Shown here in pieces: positions 14,108 through 23,442 of a DNA stretch of 26,691 nt (its first letter is position 1; every line of letters starts with the position of its first letter). The notes beneath the pieces were generated by a model. The model ran no database searches. It worked only from the letters and a program-made list of their open reading frames with translations, and was not told where the DNA came from. The position numbers and the translations under genes are program-made. The stretch comes from Alphaproteobacteria bacterium (GTDB lineage Bacteria; Pseudomonadota; Alphaproteobacteria; Rickettsiales; RI-342): contig JADZBT010000136.1 of the NCBI GenBank assembly GCA_020851915.1, positions 1 to 26,691 on the forward strand. The letters are read 5' to 3'.

Positions 14108-14183
14108 TAGAGATTAGAAGCTAGAAATTAGATGATAGAACCATACTATTCTAATTTCCAATTTCCAATTTCTAAATTCTACT
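14108..14183. repeat. Heptanucleotide repeat with two facing arms, locus H6
   Basis: The left arm has TAGAGAT, TAGAAGC, TAGAAAT, TAGATGA and TAGAACC (14108-14142). The right arm has TTCTAAT, TTCCAAT, TTCCAAT, TTCTAAA and TTCTACT (14149-14183). It fills the dnaJ-dapB gap, and the dnaJ stop codon (14179-14181) lies in the last heptad. It is AT-rich, unlike the surrounding DNA. Confidence 0.8.
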
Positions 14184-15321
14184 CGCGCAGGTCGTCCCAG
14201 ATCTCTTTCACCTTGCTGAAGAATCCTTCGGATTCGGGGCTGGTCTTTTCGGAGAGCGTCTTGTCGAGCTGCTTGAGGAGGTCTTTCTGTTCCTTGGAGA
14301 GATGCACGGGCGTTTCCACCGTCGCATGCACATACATGTCGCCGCGCATGGTGGAGCGGATCACGCTCATGCCCTTGCCCTTGAGGCGGAAACGGTTGCC
14401 GGTCTGCGTGCCCGCCGGGATGGAGAGCTTGGTGCGCGTGCCGTCGATGGTGGGAACCTCGATGCTGCCGCCCAGCGCCGCCGTCGTCATGCGGATGGGC
14501 ACATGGCAATGGATGTCCGCGCCGTCGCGCCGGAACAGCGGGTGCGACTGGACCGAGAGGAAGATATAGAGGTCGCCGGCGGGGCCGTTCATGCTGCCCG
14601 CCTCGCCCTCGCCCGCGAGCCGGATGCGCGTGCCTTCCTCGACGCCCGCCGGGATGGTGACTGCCAGCGTCTTCTGCTTGCGGATGCGGCCGCTGCCGCC
14701 GCATTTGCGGCAGGGATCCTTGATGATCTGCCCACGGCCCTGACAGGACGCGCAGGCGCGCTCCATGGTGAAGAATCCTTGCTGACTGCGAACCTTTCCG
14801 GCTCCGTGACAAGTGGGGCATTCCTCGGGCTTGGTGTCTTTGCCCGCGCCCGTGCCGAGGCAGACCTCGCAGTTGACGGCGGTCGCCAGCGTGACGTTCT
14901 CCTGCTTGCCACGGAAGGCTTCTTCCAGCGATATTTCGAGATTGTAGCGCAGGTCGGAGCCGCGCCCCGCGCCGCCGCGCCCACGGCCCCGTGCGCCGCC
15001 GCCGCCGCCCATAAAATCGCCGAACAGGTCATCGAAGATGTCGGAGAAATTACCACGGAATTCGAACCCGCCCGCGCCGCCGCCGCCCATGCCACCTTCG
15101 AACGCCTGATGGCCGTAATGGTCATAGGCCGCGCGCTTCTGCTGGTCCTTCAGCACGTCGTAGGCTTCACTGATCTCTTTGAATTTCTGCTCGGCTTCCT
15201 TGTCGTCGGGATTGCGGTCGGGATGGTATTTCATTGCGAGCGCGCGGTAGGCCTTCTTCAACTCCGCCTCGTCCGCCCCACGCTGCACGCCCAGCACTTC
15301 GTAATAATCTTTTTTCGACAT
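14179..15321 (-). CDS. dnaJ: Chaperone protein DnaJ (Hsp40)
   Basis: Cytosolic co-chaperone that delivers unfolded substrates to DnaK and stimulates its ATPase. The protein has 380 residues and is a full type I Hsp40. The J domain (about 1-70) has HPD at 33-35; a Gly/Phe-rich region covers about 75-122. Four zinc-finger repeats CxxCxGxG start at C151, C168, C190 and C204, and the C-terminal substrate domain follows. AGG lies 7 bases before ATG 15321. It is downstream of dnaK, separated by 96 bases containing two hairpins that may lower DnaJ output relative to DnaK. Confidence 0.97.
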   Translation of the reverse strand: MSKKDYYEVLGVQRGADEAELKKAYRALAMKYHPDRNPDDKEAEQKFKEISEAYDVLKDQQKRAAYDHYGHQAFEGGMGGGGAGGFEFRGNFSDIFDDLFGDFMGGGGGARGRGRGGAGRGSDLRYNLEISLEEAFRGKQENVTLATAVNCEVCLGTGAGKDTKPEECPTCHGAGKVRSQQGFFTMERACASCQGRGQIIKDPCRKCGGSGRIRKQKTLAVTIPAGVEEGTRIRLAGEGEAGSMNGPAGDLYIFLSVQSHPLFRRDGADIHCHVPIRMTTAALGGSIEVPTIDGTRTKLSIPAGTQTGNRFRLKGKGMSVIRSTMRGDMYVHATVETPVHLSKEQKDLLKQLDKTLSEKTSPESEGFFSKVKEIWDDLRE

Positions 15322-15341
15322 GTCTTGCCTGTTCTACACAA

Positions 15342-15373
15342 TGAAGCCCTCATCCCGGAAGATGAAGGCTTCA
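15342..15373. repeat. Hairpin in the dnaK-dnaJ intergenic region
   Basis: TGAAGCC (15342-15348) pairs with GGCTTCA (15367-15373), and TCATC with GATGA inside, separated by one mismatch, around a CCGGAA loop. With the hairpin at 15389-15411 it makes a two-stem spacer between the genes. No U-tract follows on the minus strand. Confidence 0.55.
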
Positions 15374-15388
15374 ACATGCGGTTAAAGA

Positions 15389-15411
15389 CCCTCTCCCCTT
15401 GTGGGAGAGGG
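15389..15411. repeat. CCCTCTCCC-type hairpin between dnaK and dnaJ
   Basis: CCCTCTCCC (15389-15397) and GGGAGAGGG (15403-15411) pair perfectly around CTTGT. This is a half-unit of the R1 repeat family, inserted just after the dnaK stop. Confidence 0.65.
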
Positions 15412-15417
15412 ACGACA

Positions 15418-17328
<1,911 letters not shown>

Positions 17329-17361
17329 GATTTCCTAGTCCCTTTGCTATTACCTTACAGG

Positions 17362-17390
17362 CTATATAGGCAAGAATTCGCCCAATACAA
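17362..17390 (-). promoter_or_regulatory. Putative heat-shock-type promoter of dnaK
   Basis: On the minus strand GTTGTAT (hexamer TTGTAT, 17385-17390) lies 16 bases from TATATA (17363-17368) within CCTATATAG. The CCTATAT form resembles the alphaproteobacterial RpoH -10 element; the -35 has GTTG where CTTG is expected. A sigma-70 reading is equally possible. The leader would be about 30 bases. Confidence 0.4.
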
Positions 17391-17400
17391 CCTTTTTGAC

Positions 17401-17424
17401 CAGATTTTTTAACAAATCTGTAAC
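17401..17424. promoter_or_regulatory. Inverted repeat with CtrA-like half-match between divergent genes
   Basis: CAGATTT and AAATCTG form a perfect 7-bp inverted repeat around TTTAAC (17401-17420). Overlapping it, TTAA-N7-GTAA (17409-17423) differs by one base from the CtrA consensus. It lies in the 152-base dnaK/782-residue-gene divergent region and could be an operator for either gene. Confidence 0.35.
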
Positions 17425-17480
17425 CTGCGGCTGCTAGCCTTGTTCCCGTGGAAATCCGCATATAGGGCAGGAACCAGAAC

Positions 17481-19829
17481 GTGGCAATACAGGAGTGGAA
17501 CAATCCATCCGTACTTTCCCGCATCGACACCGGGCGCGATGATGGCGGCCTGAACGCGGTCATCTACCCGCCGGACGCCGCCCATGCCGACAAGGCGGCG
17601 GGCCTGAAGGAATATCTGGAGCAGCAGGGGCTCACGGTCTATGACGACCGGCTGAAAGAGCCGGATCGCGATGTGCTGGAGATCACGGGATTCGCCTCCG
17701 AGCAGGATGCGCGCTATTCCGAGACGCGCCTCGCCCGCGTGGGCTTCGTGGCGAAATACGATCCCGCCACCCGTTCCCTGCATGTCGAGGGAACCAACGC
17801 CAAGCCCAAACTCGGCGCGGTCTACCGCGAATTCGAGCAGCAGGGCTATGACGTCGCGGCCAGCCTGCGGCCGGGGAAGGAAACTCCCGTACTCCGCGTG
17901 CGGGGATTCGCGTCGGAGCCGGCGCTCTTTTCGGCGCTGGCCCAACAGGGCTATGTCGCCGGCCCCGCACCCATCGACCGCATGGCCGGGAAGTCGCCGC
18001 TCGAAAAACTGCGGCTCAAATTCCTGGAGAATCCCAAACGCTATAGCGGCGTCTCCAACCTGCTGGCGGCGGTCATCAACATCACCTCCGGCATATTGCG
18101 CGGCAATTTCGGCGAGGCGGCGATGGGGGCGGGGTTCGCCATCAGCAACGTCAACCTTACCATCGGCCCGCGTGCGCCGGTCGATTCCGAAGAGGTCTTC
18201 AACCGGGTGAAGCGCGATTTCACGGTGGGGGAGGGAGCGTACGATTTTACCAAGCATTCCGGTTTCACCGTGGGGCGCGGCGGCTACGGATCGGCGGTCG
18301 ATGGGCTGCTCAATTTCCGCGAGGATTATGCCACCGAGATCGCCGGCATGTTCAACGTGGTGAGCGGCTCAATGGCCGCGCGCGGCGGCTATATCGACGG
18401 CAAAAAACGCACCGTGCTGGAAGGCGATGCGAAATACCCCACGCAGATAAAGGACAAGCTCGCGCAGGCCGGGAAGGACGTCACCAGTCTGGACGGTTGG
18501 CAGACGGTCGCCACCGGGGTGCGCGGCAGAAGCGGTCTGGTCAGGGACGGCATTCCCGATGTCGCGCTGGATGCAAAGACCGGCCGTCCGACGGTGGAAA
18601 AGCAATGGGATACGCCCTATACCTTCTCCGGGCCGCTGCTGGTGCTGGGATACCTGCCCGCGCTGCTCGTTCCGCCGCGCGGCACGGATACCAAGCCGCT
18701 GGTGGATTACGAGCGGATGGGCGCGGGCATCCGCCGCATCCCGCTGCTGGGGCCGGTGGTGGGCGGCATCTGGGACAGCGCCGCCATGGGCGCGGTGAAG
18801 CGTTCTTTCGTCGGGAAATTCTTCGACAAGATCATCGACCAGCCGCGTAAATGGGCGGGCACGCTGGGCGTCATCCATTCTGGCCAGCAGATACTCTTCG
18901 CGCTGCGCGAGGGGATATTCACCAATCCGGTCTGGCTGGAGGGTTACAAGGAGAAATTCAGCAAAGAGACCGACGGGTTTCTGCGAGAGAAGATCGCCAC
19001 GGAGCCGTTCACGACCATTCTGAGCGGCGTGGACAGCCCGCTCGTCGAGCGGGAGCATCCGCGCCGGAAAGGCACGGCATGGCAATTATCCGACGAGGCA
19101 CGCGCGGCGTATAAGGCGTCCGTTGCAGCGTATGAGGCCGACCCCGCGAAGGGCGATGAGCAGACCTACCGCGCGGCATTACTGCTGGGAACCTATGACC
19201 TTGAGGACGTGGCAAGCAAGAAGGAAAAATCCTGCTACCAGAAACTCATCGATCTGCATGAGAAGAAGCTGGGCACGGAAGAGCGCGTCATCCCCGATGA
19301 GGAGCGTACCGCGTACCAGAAGGCCCTCAACCGCAGGAATTACGACGAGATGCACGGACGGCGCAATCTCTTCGTGCGCCGTCTTTCGGCGTTCTCGCTG
19401 CTGTTCATCGGAAATTTCCTGTTCTCGCGCATCGACGCCAAACGCGGCGAGGTGCTGACCAACGCTGCCGAAAGCGCGCTGGATCGCACCGACGTCTACG
19501 CCCGCGCCGCGAATTTCGTGAAGGAGCAATCGCCGGAGCAGCAGGAGCAGGCGCGCGAGAAATTCGCGCTGGCGCTTTCGCTGCAACCAGAATTCGCCGG
19601 TATCTCCAAGGAGCAGATCGCGGAGGACATCGCCGCCAAGATGCAGGGACGCGCCTCCAGCCTTGAGGTTGCGGCGCGGGCGATCCCGTCGCCATGGAAT
19701 GCCGAGCGTCCCGTGGCGGATGTTGCGGCTGCGCCCGCGACGGCGCACGCAGACAAGGTGCAGCGCAAGACCCTCGACACGCTGCTCAATCCGGCTGCTG
19801 CCGCACCGGTCGCGTCCCCTTCGCTCTAA
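17481..19829 (+). CDS. Large protein of unknown function with duplicated N-terminal module
   Basis: The protein has 782 residues from GTG 17481, with AGGGCAGG 9 bases upstream. I do not recognise it. Residues about 42-92 and 114-160 are tandem copies of one module: LKEYLEQQG then VLEITGFASE in the first, YREFEQQG then VLRVRGFASE in the second. A second small echo is FTVGEGAYDF (247-256) and FTVGRGGYGS (262-271). Hydrophobic stretches lie at about 190-228, 382-398, 417-436 and 634-648, rich in Gly and Ala. The part from about 485 on is charged and helical, and the tail is Ala/Pro-rich. There is no N-terminal signal peptide. It stands alone, divergent from dnaK. Codon use resembles its neighbours. 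A membrane-associated structural or secreted protein is possible, but no function can be assigned. Confidence 0.8.
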   Translation: MAIQEWNNPSVLSRIDTGRDDGGLNAVIYPPDAAHADKAAGLKEYLEQQGLTVYDDRLKEPDRDVLEITGFASEQDARYSETRLARVGFVAKYDPATRSLHVEGTNAKPKLGAVYREFEQQGYDVAASLRPGKETPVLRVRGFASEPALFSALAQQGYVAGPAPIDRMAGKSPLEKLRLKFLENPKRYSGVSNLLAAVINITSGILRGNFGEAAMGAGFAISNVNLTIGPRAPVDSEEVFNRVKRDFTVGEGAYDFTKHSGFTVGRGGYGSAVDGLLNFREDYATEIAGMFNVVSGSMAARGGYIDGKKRTVLEGDAKYPTQIKDKLAQAGKDVTSLDGWQTVATGVRGRSGLVRDGIPDVALDAKTGRPTVEKQWDTPYTFSGPLLVLGYLPALLVPPRGTDTKPLVDYERMGAGIRRIPLLGPVVGGIWDSAAMGAVKRSFVGKFFDKIIDQPRKWAGTLGVIHSGQQILFALREGIFTNPVWLEGYKEKFSKETDGFLREKIATEPFTTILSGVDSPLVEREHPRRKGTAWQLSDEARAAYKASVAAYEADPAKGDEQTYRAALLLGTYDLEDVASKKEKSCYQKLIDLHEKKLGTEERVIPDEERTAYQKALNRRNYDEMHGRRNLFVRRLSAFSLLFIGNFLFSRIDAKRGEVLTNAAESALDRTDVYARAANFVKEQSPEQQEQAREKFALALSLQPEFAGISKEQIAEDIAAKMQGRASSLEVAARAIPSPWNAERPVADVAAAPATAHADKVQRKTLDTLLNPAAAAPVASPSL

Positions 19830-19853
19830 ACGAAATCTGCCGCCATGCTCCCC

Positions 19854-19882
19854 TTGCGTTTGCGGGGGCGACTTAGTATGCT
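19854..19882 (+). promoter_or_regulatory. Weak putative promoter of phoU
   Basis: TTGCGT (19854-19859) and TATGCT (19877-19882) are 17 bases apart in the 89-base gap before phoU. Both boxes are weak matches; listed because phoU needs a start site here if not read through from upstream. Confidence 0.22.
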
Positions 19883-19918
19883 GCGCTCTCGACTTCCTAT
19901 CATAAGAAAGCAGCGATC

Positions 19919-20596
19919 ATGCAACATACGGTTTCGTCCTACGACGGGGAACTGAAAGCCCTCAACCAATCCATCCTCGACATGTGCGCGAAGGTGATCA
20001 AGCAGGTGGAGATCGCCGTCAAGGCGTTGCAGACACGCGACCAGAAGCTGGTCGATAAGACCGACCGCATCGATAAAGAAATAAATCAGCTCGAGCGCGA
20101 GGTGGAGGATCAGGCGACCATCGTGCTGGCGCTGCGTAACCCCATGGCGGTGGATCTGCGCTTCGTCACCGCGTCGCTCAAGATGTCCACGGTGCTGGAG
20201 CGCATGGGCGACATCGCCAAGAAGATCGCCGGGCGCGCCATGGAAATGGAATCCGTGCCGGAAGCGGAGTTGATGAAGAAGCTTGAGGTCATGGCCAAGG
20301 TGGTGCTGGAGATGATCGGCACGGTGCGCGAGTCCATCGATACCCGCGATCTCGACAAGGCCAAGGCCGTTTGGGCACGCGACGACGAGATGGATTCGCT
20401 CTATGAGCATTTCTTCCGCGAGGTGCAGGAGCGCATGATCGCCAATCCCAAAGAGGCGAAGAATTATACGCACATCATCTTCGCCGCGAAGAATTTCGAG
20501 CGCATGGGCGACTACGCCACCAATCTCGCCAAGTCGGTGAATTACATCGCCTCGGGCACGCGCTCCTTCCGCAAACCCGCCGGGAAGGCAAGCTGA
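19919..20596 (+). CDS. phoU: Phosphate signalling regulator PhoU
   Basis: Cytosolic negative regulator linking the Pst phosphate transporter to the PhoR kinase. The protein has 225 residues forming two three-helix bundles. The metal-binding helices recur as ERMGDIAKKIAGRA (about 94-107) and ERMGDYATNLAKSV (about 196-209), the hallmark duplicated E-x3-D motif. LRNPMAVDLRFV is also typical. No pst or phoR/phoB genes are visible here; instead it is followed two bases later by gpmI, so it is an orphan copy or a translocated phoU. ATG 19919 has only a poor AAGAAAG ribosome-binding site. Confidence 0.92.
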   Translation: MQHTVSSYDGELKALNQSILDMCAKVIKQVEIAVKALQTRDQKLVDKTDRIDKEINQLEREVEDQATIVLALRNPMAVDLRFVTASLKMSTVLERMGDIAKKIAGRAMEMESVPEAELMKKLEVMAKVVLEMIGTVRESIDTRDLDKAKAVWARDDEMDSLYEHFFREVQERMIANPKEAKNYTHIIFAAKNFERMGDYATNLAKSVNYIASGTRSFRKPAGKAS

Positions 20597-20598
20597 CG

Positions 20599-22176
20599 GT
20601 GTCTGCGGCTGCCGTCCGTCCGCGCCCCGTCGTCCTGTGCATACTCGACGGCTGGGGTTGTTCCGATTCTCCCGAGCATAACGCCATTGCCCGCGCGCGC
20701 ACGCCCAATCTGGGGCGGCTGAAGAGCATGTTCCCGCACAGCACGTTGGAAACCTCCGGCCTCGCCGTCGGGCTGCCCGAAGGGCAGATGGGCAATTCCG
20801 AAGTGGGGCATATGAATATCGGCAGCGGCCGCGTGGTGATGCAGGAACTGCCGCGCATCGATATGGCAGTGAAAGATGGTTCACTCGCCAAGAAACAGCC
20901 GCTCGCCGATCTGATCGCGGCGCTCAAGAGATCCGGCGGTGCATGCCACCTGATGGGGCTGCTCTCGCCGGGCGGGGTGCATTCGCATATGGATCATCTG
21001 GCGGCACTGGCGGGCATCGTCGCCGGTGCGGGCGTGCCGGTACGGGTGCATGCGTTCCTGGACGGGCGCGACACGCCGCCTTCGAGCGCGGCGGAATATG
21101 CCGCGCAGTTCGAGCAGGCCATCGCGGGCAAGGGCGCCATTCGCATCGCCACGGTGAGCGGGCGCTACTACGCCATGGATCGCGATAAGCGATGGGATCG
21201 GGTGGCGAAAGCGTATGATACCCTCGTCCACGCGAAGGGCGCGCGCTGCGCCACCCTCGGCGAGGCGATCGAGAAAAGCTATGCGGGCGGCGTTACCGAT
21301 GAGTTTGTCATTCCTGCCGCGCTCGGCGATTATGCCGGGATGAACAAGGGCGACGCGCTGCTCGTAGGAAATTTCCGCGCCGACCGCGTGCGGCAGTTGT
21401 TGAGCACGCTGCGGATGCCGGAATTCGATGGCTTCGCGCGCGGTGCGCTACCGGAGTTTTGCGCTGCGGTGGGCATGACGGAATACGCCTCCACGCTGAC
21501 TCCTTATATGCAGACCTTGTTCCCGCCCGAGTCGCTCGGCAACGGGCTGGGCGAGATCGTCGCCGACCGGAGAATGAAGCAGCTGCGTATCGCCGAAACC
21601 GAGAAATACGCGCATGTGACCTTCTTCTTCAACGGCGGGCGCGAACAGGAATTTGCGGGCGAGGAGCGTATCCTCGTGCCGTCGCCCAAGGTCGCCACCT
21701 ACGACCTCCAGCCGGAAATGTCGGCGCGCGAGGTGACCGACCATCTGGTGGATGCCATCAATGACGGGCGCTTCGATTTCATCGCGGTCAACTACGCCAA
21801 TACCGTCATGGTGGGGCACACCGGCATCGAGGCGGCGGCGATCCAGGCCGTGGAGGCCGTGGATCATTGTATCGGACGGCTCTGGGAAGCGGTCGAGCGG
21901 GCGGGCGGACTGCTCGCCATCACCGCCGATCACGGCAATGCCGAGCAGATGTGCGATCCCGACAGCGGCGGGCCGCATACGGCGCACACCACCAACCCCG
22001 TGCCGTTCCTGCTGTGCGGGAATGCCGCCAAGGGGCTGCGGTTGAATCATGGAAAACTCGCCGACATCGCGCCGACATTGCTCACGCTGATGCATCTCCC
22101 CATTCCGCCCGAGATGACGGGGGATGTGCTTATACTCCCCTCCCCCCGCAGGGGGGAGGACGGGAGGGGGGCATGA
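20599..22176 (+). CDS. gpmI: 2,3-bisphosphoglycerate-independent phosphoglycerate mutase
   Basis: Interconverts 3- and 2-phosphoglycerate in glycolysis and gluconeogenesis; cytosolic, manganese-dependent. The protein has 525 residues. Metal-binding ILDGWG (15-20) and the phospho-Ser motif GNSEVGHMNIGSGR (S67) are intact, as are HAFLDGRDTPPSSA and the late metal sites VNYANTVMVGHTG and ITADHGNAEQM. It starts at GTG 20599, two bases after phoU, with GGGAAGG upstream. The last dozen residues (LPSPRRGEDGRGA) are encoded by a GC-rich hairpin repeat that has replaced or extended the natural C-terminus. Its stop overlaps the envC start (ATGA). Confidence 0.95.
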   Translation: MSAAAVRPRPVVLCILDGWGCSDSPEHNAIARARTPNLGRLKSMFPHSTLETSGLAVGLPEGQMGNSEVGHMNIGSGRVVMQELPRIDMAVKDGSLAKKQPLADLIAALKRSGGACHLMGLLSPGGVHSHMDHLAALAGIVAGAGVPVRVHAFLDGRDTPPSSAAEYAAQFEQAIAGKGAIRIATVSGRYYAMDRDKRWDRVAKAYDTLVHAKGARCATLGEAIEKSYAGGVTDEFVIPAALGDYAGMNKGDALLVGNFRADRVRQLLSTLRMPEFDGFARGALPEFCAAVGMTEYASTLTPYMQTLFPPESLGNGLGEIVADRRMKQLRIAETEKYAHVTFFFNGGREQEFAGEERILVPSPKVATYDLQPEMSAREVTDHLVDAINDGRFDFIAVNYANTVMVGHTGIEAAAIQAVEAVDHCIGRLWEAVERAGGLLAITADHGNAEQMCDPDSGGPHTAHTTNPVPFLLCGNAAKGLRLNHGKLADIAPTLLTLMHLPIPPEMTGDVLILPSPRRGEDGRGA

Positions 22177-22233
22177 GGAAACACCGAACGCTCCAAAGCC
22201 CCCACCCCAACCCTCCCCCTACGGGAGAGGGAG
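22139..22233. repeat. GC-rich palindromic repeat over the gpmI/envC junction
   Basis: CCTCCCCCC (22139-22147) pairs with GGGGGGAGG (22151-22159) around GCA. A second unit, CCCCACCCCAACCCTCCCCC followed by GGGAGAGGG, covers about 22200-22231. The unit belongs to the R1 CCCTCTCCC/GGGAGAGGG family. It encodes the end of GpmI and the first 20 residues of EnvC as annotated (PHPNPPPTGEG). Confidence 0.65.
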
Positions 22234-23438
22234 TTTTGGCGTTCGTGTTGTTGTTAGGATTGATATTTTTCGTGCCATTCCCTCTCCACGCTGCCAGCCC
22301 CGATGCCGAGTTGAAGGAAGTGGAGATACAGCTCGAAGGCGCGTCGAAGGAACAGGAGGCGCTCGAAGCCAAGGCATCGGAAGTATCCCGCGATCTCAAA
22401 TCCTCGCAGGAGGCGCTGGTCACGCTCGCGCGCAAGCTGCGTGAGAATGAGCGCGCGCTGGGGCGGGTCGAGAAGGATCTTGCGCGACTGACGGCAGAAG
22501 AAGCCGCGCATAAGGAGGCGCTGGAGCAGCGTCAGGCATCGCTCGCCAAGGTGATGGGCGCGATGGTGAATCTGGGTATCGTGCCGCCGGAAGCTGTGCT
22601 CGCCATGCCCGGCGAGGCGAAGGACACCATCACCGCCACGGCGGTGCTCGAAACCGTGCTCAAGAATCTGGAAACGGAATCTGCGGCACTGCGCGATGAG
22701 ATGGCCGCCGGGGACAAGATCCGCGCCGAAGCGGAGCTGGTGCGCGCGAAACTTGCCGATGAGAAGAAAGGGCTTGAGGCCAGCCGTGACGAGATGAAGC
22801 AGGCGCGCCAAAAGCGCGAAAGCCTATACTCCAAACTCCATACCGATGTCGAGGATAAGAAGAAGGAGATGGCATCGCTCTCGGAGAAAGCGTCCTCGCT
22901 GAAAGACCTGTTCACCCGCCTGAAGCGGCTGGAGGATGCCCGCCCCGTCCCCAAGCCTAAGCCCGGATCCGGCAAGGCATCCGTGGCGAAGCCCGAACCC
23001 GTGATCACGCACCGCGAAGGCAAGGGGTTCAGTAAGGCCAAAGGCAGCCTTACGCCGCCGGTGATGGGGGCCATCGTGTCGCGGTTCGGCAGCGCGCTTT
23101 CTGCCGGGAACGCCGCGCAGGGCATCAAGATCGCCTCACGCGAGAACGCGCAGGTGGTTTCCCCCTATGACGGCGAAGTGGTATACACCGGGCCCTTTTT
23201 GGATTATGGTAACATGCTCATCATACGGCACGACAAGCATTATCACACACTGATCGCCGGAGTCGCGGCGATACAGGTGAGTCCGGGACAGTTTGTCTTG
23301 GAAGGCGAGCCGGTTGGTGCTATGGGTAATGCCGACAGTGATGCGGACGGCGGGAATCCGCGCCTCTATATGGAAATACGAAAAGACAACAAGCCGGTCG
23401 ATCCCGCCCCCTGGCTTGCACAACATACAGAAGGATGA
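22173..23438 (+). CDS. envC: EnvC-like murein hydrolase activator with degenerate LytM (M23) domain
   Basis: In E. coli EnvC is a periplasmic coiled-coil protein that activates amidases at division. Here 421 residues: a hydrophobic export segment at about 21-41 (VLAFVLLLGLIFFVPFPLHAA), a long coiled coil (about 44-260), a Lys/Pro linker, and a LytM domain (about 290-415). The usual M23 ligands are missing (QGIKIAS in place of HxGxD; only HYH remains), so it is probably not catalytic. The start is uncertain: ATG 22173 overlaps the gpmI stop, but its first 20 codons are repeat DNA. TTG 22236 or GTG 22245, behind a GGGAGAGGGAG purine run, may be used. It is followed by ctpA. Confidence 0.88.
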   Translation: MRKHRTLQSPHPNPPPTGEGVLAFVLLLGLIFFVPFPLHAASPDAELKEVEIQLEGASKEQEALEAKASEVSRDLKSSQEALVTLARKLRENERALGRVEKDLARLTAEEAAHKEALEQRQASLAKVMGAMVNLGIVPPEAVLAMPGEAKDTITATAVLETVLKNLETESAALRDEMAAGDKIRAEAELVRAKLADEKKGLEASRDEMKQARQKRESLYSKLHTDVEDKKKEMASLSEKASSLKDLFTRLKRLEDARPVPKPKPGSGKASVAKPEPVITHREGKGFSKAKGSLTPPVMGAIVSRFGSALSAGNAAQGIKIASRENAQVVSPYDGEVVYTGPFLDYGNMLIIRHDKHYHTLIAGVAAIQVSPGQFVLEGEPVGAMGNADSDADGGNPRLYMEIRKDNKPVDPAPWLAQHTEG

Positions 23439-23442
23439 CTCG

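Noticed and set aside
17329..17480. CIRCE/HrcA operator upstream of dnaK
   Set aside because: The inverted repeat present does not match the CIRCE consensus (TTAGCACTC-N9-GAGTGCTAA).
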